In this document: piece by piece, positions 59,329 to 64,000 of the stretch
How positions within the stretch are numbered: position 1 is the stretch's first letter
Layout of the letters: each line of letters opens with the position of its first letter
NCBI GenBank assembly: GCA_930367215.1
Contig: OV884060.1
Coordinates: 104,618,151-104,682,150, forward strand
DNA: 64,000 nucleotides
Direction of reading: 5' to 3'
Source: Pollenia angustigena
Lineage: Eukaryota; Arthropoda; Insecta; Diptera; Polleniidae
The notes under the pieces: model-generated
Told to the model about the DNA's origin: nothing
What the model saw: the letters and a program-made list of their open reading frames with translations, nothing else
Database searches by the model: none
Translations under genes and position numbers: made by a program

Positions 59329-61241
59329 TAAGTCTATTTCAGGTAAAAAAGAAAAAGATTATAGGAATAGGTAAATTAAAGATTTATATCTCAGCCATTT
59401 GTTAAATTTCAATAATATACTATTTCGGGCTACATACGATATAAATATAAAACAACGTTGTGACTATCAATTCCATAAAAACCCAGAATATTTATAATAC
59501 TGTTATCAAAGCTGATTTAATTTAAAAATTTTCCATTTTGATCTTGTAAATATGTATATATCTATTTTAAAAAAGGATTATTAAGCTTGGTTTCTTTTTG
59601 CTTTTGTAAAAATATTTATTTTATTTTTTGTTTAATATGATATTTTTTCATGCCTTTGTGTAACTTCTCCAGGGAAAAATAACAATTTTAAATTGTTATC
59701 GGATTAAAGAAAATAAATAATTTTTTAAAAAATAGTCCTCCAGCTTAACAAAATAAATATATAAATTTAATGAAATTATTAAATACCCATGAACTTTAAC
59801 TATTTTTTTGTTTGATTATTTTATAATAAAAGTCGAAACAAATTTGTTTAAAATTGATTTTAAATTGCACGATTCTTAAAGCAAAAAAGACGATCTTTTT
59901 TATTTTTTTCTCAGGAAATTGACGATTTTGACACAAATTTATCTGGCAACACTGATTAAAACCAAAACAAGGAAGGCTAAAAAAATTTAATATACCAAAA
60001 AATAACAATTGTTTTTTGTTTATTTTCATCATATAAATTATGCATTCATCATTTATATTCCTTCTATTTTTTTATTTACTTTAAAAAAATAGTATATAAA
60101 CATATTTTAAATTCAAAATATCTACATTTTGTTTTTCTCGCCACCAGTTTCAAATGTGACTTATTTTGACAGCTGTTGAAAGAAACTTTTCGCAAAATAT
60201 TGTTATAGAAACACTTTTTCTCGCATCCTTCTGGAAAATTATTTAAATGACAGAAAATTCTCGCAAAAAAAAGATACAGAAACACTTGTGTGTTCACACT
60301 ATTTTTGTTGCAATTCACACGTTTCATGCGAAAAGTTTTACGATGTGAGAAATACAGAAACGGGATACAGAATACAAACACTGGAAGATGAAGTTAGATT
60401 TATTGAACAAGCCTACAGAATAGATAAAGACATATCATTTTTAAAGAACCACATTGACGACATAGGACAAATAATATTTTCGAGTAAATTAGGTGTAATC
60501 CCCACTGACATTCTGGCTAAATGAGAAGTCGATTTAATAACCGACATCGACAGCTATAATAATATGAAAATAGTGGTGATTCTTGACGACAGCAACATTA
60601 TACTAACTTTGCTTATTCCTCAATTTTCCACTAATATCCTTTCCAGAATAAGATTCGAACCCTTGCCTAACGCCATGAACAAATCACTTATTCTTAGCAA
60701 ATATGAGATATTGGTTGACAATGATAACATTATTTATGATACAAATATAAAAGAAAATCTAGAGAAAAACTTACTTAAGTTGGAAAATAAATGTATAGAA
60801 AACATCTTAAAATTTCAAGAAGCACATTGTGCATTAGAAACATTAACAGAATCACTGGTAATAGAAATTATGCCAGGAGTAATAATTTTAAAGAATTTTA
60901 ATGATAAAATTACCCAAAGTTGTACATTTCTTATAAAATTTGAAAATTGCAGAGTTAATATATCAAACATTACATACAGCAATGTCAACATAAAAATTCA
61001 TGAAACATTTATTTTGCCCAATCTAATCACAGAAATTAAAGAAAAAAAGAATGTAACTAAACTTGATCTTAAATCAGAAAATCTTTATATAAAACAAATA
61101 AGCCATGAAAATAATAGTGAACTTTTAATAAAAAAAATAAAAAAATTAATGTTATTAGCATAAGTACAGACGCTGTTATTTTACTTATTATCATCTCACT
61201 TACCTTTATTGTTATTTCTCTTGTAAAGTATAAGCAAAAAC

Positions 61242-61308
61242 AATTAGTATTGTGGTTATTTTGTTGAACTATTTATGGTTTTAATCCAAATTTTTAATAT
61301 TTTTAATT
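61242..61308 (+). repeat. 67-bp direct repeat, first copy
   Basis: ATTAGTATTGTGGTTATTTT and following sequence recur almost exactly at 61802-61868, separated by about 490 bp that include a tRNA-like unit. It starts right after the env anchor. It could be the remains of LTR or 3' errantivirus sequence duplicated together with the insert. Confidence 0.8.
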
Positions 61309-61414
61309 AGGCTTAAGTTCATGAAATTTAATTTTTATTAAATTATTTTTATGAAGAAAGGAATTTTACAACATGAAAATTAATTAAAATTGTTATTGAT
61401 AATCTTTCATTCTT

Positions 61415-61500
61415 GACGTGGCTCGGGCTCGAACCCTGGCCGGCAGGTTACCATGACATGTTTCGATCGCAACCACTCGATCTCCTCAGATGGATTTGCC
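61415..61500 (-). repeat. tRNA-like unit, second type
   Basis: On the minus strand, GGAGATCGAGTGGTTGCGAT is followed by CAGGGTTCGAGCCCGAGCC, which contains a good B box (GGTTCGAGCCC). No acceptor-stem pairing or A tail was identified. It may be a SINE head or tRNA pseudogene. It differs from the SINE at 10353. Confidence 0.42.
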
Positions 61501-61801
61501 GTCTTACACTCGCAGCCATCGACGACTGCTGACGTCACTAGTCAAACATCAATCCTTAAACCAAATTGTATTTTAACATTTGGTAGATCGAATTTTGCTT
61601 TCCTGAATGATTATCCATTTTAATTGATTTTACATGTTTTTTCCTTTACTTCTGTTTTTTCGTACTTTCGTCAAGAATTTTTCTTGAAGTCAAAGTACAT
61701 TTTTTGTTTTTTCACTTTGTCTTTCTCTTTTCTGTTGACCTTTTTCAGCACAACTTGAAGGACAAATGTACACATAGAGCTCGTGCCTTAGCTTTAACAA
61801 T
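61501..61801. other. Spacer, no gene seen
   Basis: Non-coding AT-rich sequence between the tRNA-like unit and the second copy of the 67-bp repeat. Confidence 0.4.
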
Positions 61802-61868
61802 AATTAGTATTGTGGTTATTTTGTTGAACTATTTATGGTTTTAATCCAAATTTTTAATATTTTTAATT
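61802..61868 (+). repeat. 67-bp direct repeat, second copy
   Basis: Matches 61242-61308. The truncated MITE starts immediately to its right. Confidence 0.8.
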
Positions 61869-62706
61869 ACACTGAAAGAATTTTCTTCGCAATACTAACG
61901 AATTTTGACATTAATCCCATGAAAAATTGCATTATAAAGGAACCTATGCAGCGCTTCGTTGGATCAATGAAACCTGTTTCATTAAAAGGACTTAATGAAA
62001 CATTACATTAGATCCATGAATATTATTCATTGGATGAATACTTTCAATAAAGTAAAATTTTTTTTTTTTATATTTTTTTTAATTATTTTTTTTTTCTTTT
62101 TTCTAATTTTATTTTACTTTATTTTATTTTTTATTTTTTTTTCTGTCTCTGGCGGGATTCGAACATGCAACCTCGGTGCTGATAGACTAGCTCACTACCA
62201 GCTAGTCTACCGGGGCAGTGTAGTTTTTGTATACAAAAACTATGTTTTTTTCTCCATAATAACAATAACAACGTTGATTGAAAGTGGATTGAAAGTTTTT
62301 GTTTCATTACTATAATGACATTTTTATTGTCATAATGAAAATTTAAATTTATGAAGGCAATTATTAAAATATGTTGCTTTTATAAAAAAATTTTTTGGTT
62401 TCATAAATTTAATGGCATACATGTAACATTAGATGTATGAAATTATTAAATCTTACATTTTTTAAATAACAATTAAACATTTTTTTAATGAAACTATAAT
62501 TTTGTATTAAGTTATGAATATAGTTATGTTTGTTTATTGTTTTTTTGTGTTCCCAATTAAAATTTTTTGTTTTACTTGGACAAACTTAAGTTTTCATATA
62601 TCCAATGAAAATTTTTAACGTAATTACGAAATCTAATGAAGCGATTTTAACGAAAATACTTCATCAAACCTATGAAATTCCATTTAGACAATGAAAATTT
62701 TCATTT
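61869..62706. mobile_element. Truncated MITE-like element carrying a SINE
   Basis: Begins CACTGAAAGAATTTTCTTCG and contains many ATGAAA/TTCATTGGAT units, with AACGAAAATACTTCAT near its right side. The expected mirrored terminus is missing; instead the sequence jumps into env at 62707. It carries the reverse-oriented SINE at 62050-62216. Confidence 0.5.
62050..62216 (-). repeat. tRNA-derived SINE-like unit, reverse
   Basis: On the minus strand: GCCCCGGTAGACTAGCTGGT, then GGTTGCATGTTCGAATCCCG (B box GTTCGAATCC) and an A-rich tail (T-rich 62050-62142 on the plus strand). The head is clearly related to the one at 10356. Again the host is a TIR-type element. Confidence 0.58.
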
Positions 62707-64000
62707 AACAACAGCTATATACCCATAAAAACAGAATTGAAGACAATTAACCATTACGACAAGATCCTTCATTTTATCAATTTGAAATCCTACGATAAAA
62801 GTATGTCTGCAATCTCTGATAATATTAATACCCTAAAAACCATAACCTTCGAGGATAAACGACTGCTAGAAACTATCGACAAGGACTTTACTTTATTACA
62901 AGCAAAAATAAACAGTCTACAAATTCACTCAAAATCAAAAAGAGGATTAGTGATTATATTAGGGAAGGGATTAAAATACATTGCAGGCTCAATGGACAGT
63001 GACGACGAAAAATTAATTAACGAAGCTATAATTCAAATACAGTACCTCGTTTCTGTATTTCTCGCTTCGTAAAATTTTCCGCATGAAACGTGTGAATTGC
63101 AACAAAAATAGTGTGAAATGAAACAAAAAGTGGTTTTTCTCACGCAAGTGTTTCTGTATCTTTTCTTGGCGACAATTATCTGTCATTTTAATAATTTTCC
63201 AGCAATTATTGGAAGGATGCGAGAAAAAGTGTTTCTATAACAATGTTTTGCGAAAAGTTTCTTTCAAGAACTGTCAAAATAAGTCGCATTTGAAATTGGT
63301 GGCGAGAAAAACAAAATGTAGATATATTGAATTTAAAATATGTTTATATACTATTTTTTTTAAATAAATAAAAAAATAGAAGGAATATAAATGATGAATG
63401 CATAATTTATATGATGAAAAAACCATTGTTATATTTTGTTATTTTAAATTTTTTTTAGCCTTTTCTTGTTTTGGTTTTAATCAGCGCTGCCAGATAAATT
63501 TGTGTCAAAATCGTCAATTTTCTGAGAAAAAAATATAAAAGATCCTTCTTTTTTCTTTTAAAAATCGTGTAATTTAAAATAAATTTTAAACAAATTTGTT
63601 TCGACTTTTATTAAAACATAATCAAACAAAGTTAAAGTTCATGGGTATTTAATAATTTCTTTAAATTTATATTTCTTTTGTTAAGCTGAATGATAATTTT
63701 TTATAAAACTATTTTTTTTCTTAAATCCGATAACAATTAAAAATTGTTTTTCCCTGAAGAAGTCACACAAAGGCATGAGAAAATATCATATTAAACAAAA
63801 AACAAAAAAAAAAAAAAAAAAAAAATGGCCCATAACTATAGTCATAAACAAAGCATACTTTAAGAGTTCTAAAGTACACTTTTATTAAAGATATGCTTTT
63901 GATCTACTATAGACAAGCAAAAGCATACTTTACACGTTAAACCCGATGTTAATTTTAAAACCAGCTGAAGTTGTGTTTAACTCATTTAACAACAGCATCA
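62707..64000 (+). repeat. Second copy of env segment plus foldback left arm
   Basis: Repeats 55321-56617 at an offset of 7386, changing to 7383 after a 3-bp in-frame deletion near 62734. It includes the KSKR env segment, the foldback insertion at the same base, and the start of the nested MITE at 63826. It begins abruptly with AACAACAGCTATATACCC, joined to a truncated MITE, and runs off the window. The env part here lacks the signal peptide, so it is a fragment. Confidence 0.92.

Larger units (their letters stand above)
55675..60362. mobile_element. 4.7-kb foldback-like element inside env
   Basis: Left terminus CGTTTCTGTATTTCTCGCTT and right terminus (reverse complement) CGTTTCTGTATTTCTCACAT begin arms that pair for over 1 kb: left to about 57385, right from about 58855. 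Shared blocks include GCATGAAACGTGTGAATTGC, GATGAATGCATAATTTATAT and ATCGGTTCATAAAT. The arms differ by two later insertions, one in each (56443-57041 left, 58915-59328 right). A further diverged copy of the terminal sequence lies at 58460-58600. No transposase is present. A clean target duplication was not found. Confidence 0.8.
55243..61240 (+). pseudogene. Errantivirus env, interrupted by a foldback element
   Basis: The first part (55243-55674) has a signal peptide (MMTLLIIWIMVVAVNA) and a basic furin-type site KSKR followed by a glycine-rich hydrophobic fusion-peptide-like stretch and an acidic segment, as in errantiviral F-like envelopes. The frame then enters the 4.7-kb foldback. It resumes at about 60363 (TLEDEVRFIEQAYRIDKD), has a TGA at 60522-60524, and continues to 61145. 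After a frameshift in an A-rich run, a hydrophobic membrane anchor (AVILLIIISLTFIVISLV) and a short basic tail (KYKQKQ) end near 61240. Non-functional as found. Confidence 0.78.
49500..61250 (+). mobile_element. Gypsy-like errantivirus (insect endogenous retrovirus), decayed
   Basis: Order: putative 5' LTR/leader (49500-49921), tRNA-Lys-type primer-binding site, long repeat-rich leader, gag, protease-reverse transcriptase-RNase H-integrase, env. This three-gene layout with an F-protein-like env defines errantiviruses. All genes are broken, and env is interrupted by a 4.7-kb foldback. No 3' LTR matching the 5' flank was found before 64000, so boundaries are approximate. Confidence 0.82.

Noticed and set aside
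60076..60381. 101-codon minus-strand ORF in the right foldback arm
   Set aside because: A similar reading exists in the left arm because the arms are inverted copies; no known domain and no start or stop conservation.

Overview
The window is AT-rich nuclear DNA from a dipteran insect, probably a calyptrate fly. The evidence is mini-me/DINE-type repeats with GTCY proto-microsatellites, LOA-, Jockey- and R1-type LINEs, a Gypsy-like errantivirus, a Helitron, and one host gene fragment with two introns of under 70 bases. The species call is inference. Apart from that gene fragment, almost everything recognisable is transposable-element DNA, mostly nested and broken.

Layout. Positions 1-13831 and 27417-42332 are two near-identical direct copies of one block. 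Each holds the start of a Jockey-like gag (-), mini-me-type repeats, a truncated RTE-like reverse transcriptase (+) ending in an AT microsatellite, a LOA-like LINE with ORF1 and ORF2 (-), a TIR element carrying a tRNA-like SINE, and a CR1/Jockey-group reverse transcriptase (-) split by a 1.37-kb foldback element. Only the right copy has a further 1,129-bp TA-flanked insertion. Between the copies lie the last three visible exons of an AGGF1-like G-patch gene (14625-15192, +), several TIR elements including a 2.6-kb one with arms of about 340 bp, a Helitron holding a non-autonomous hAT element, another mini-me repeat, and the body of the Jockey-like LINE.

Right of 42332 come a PIF/Harbinger-like MITE, a 5'-truncated R1-like LINE whose poly-A tail runs into a (CATA)n microsatellite, more MITEs, a weak MADF-like fragment, and a decayed errantivirus (about 49.5-61.2 kb). 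Its env is interrupted by a 4.7-kb foldback element that carries younger MITEs in its arms. From 62707 to the window end, part of env plus the left arm of that foldback is repeated.

No open reading frame forms an intact working system. The gag, pol and LINE frames carry in-frame stops, frameshifts or deletions. The value of the window lies in its layering: empty sites preserved in sister copies or sister arms allow several insertions to be ordered and their target duplications read exactly.
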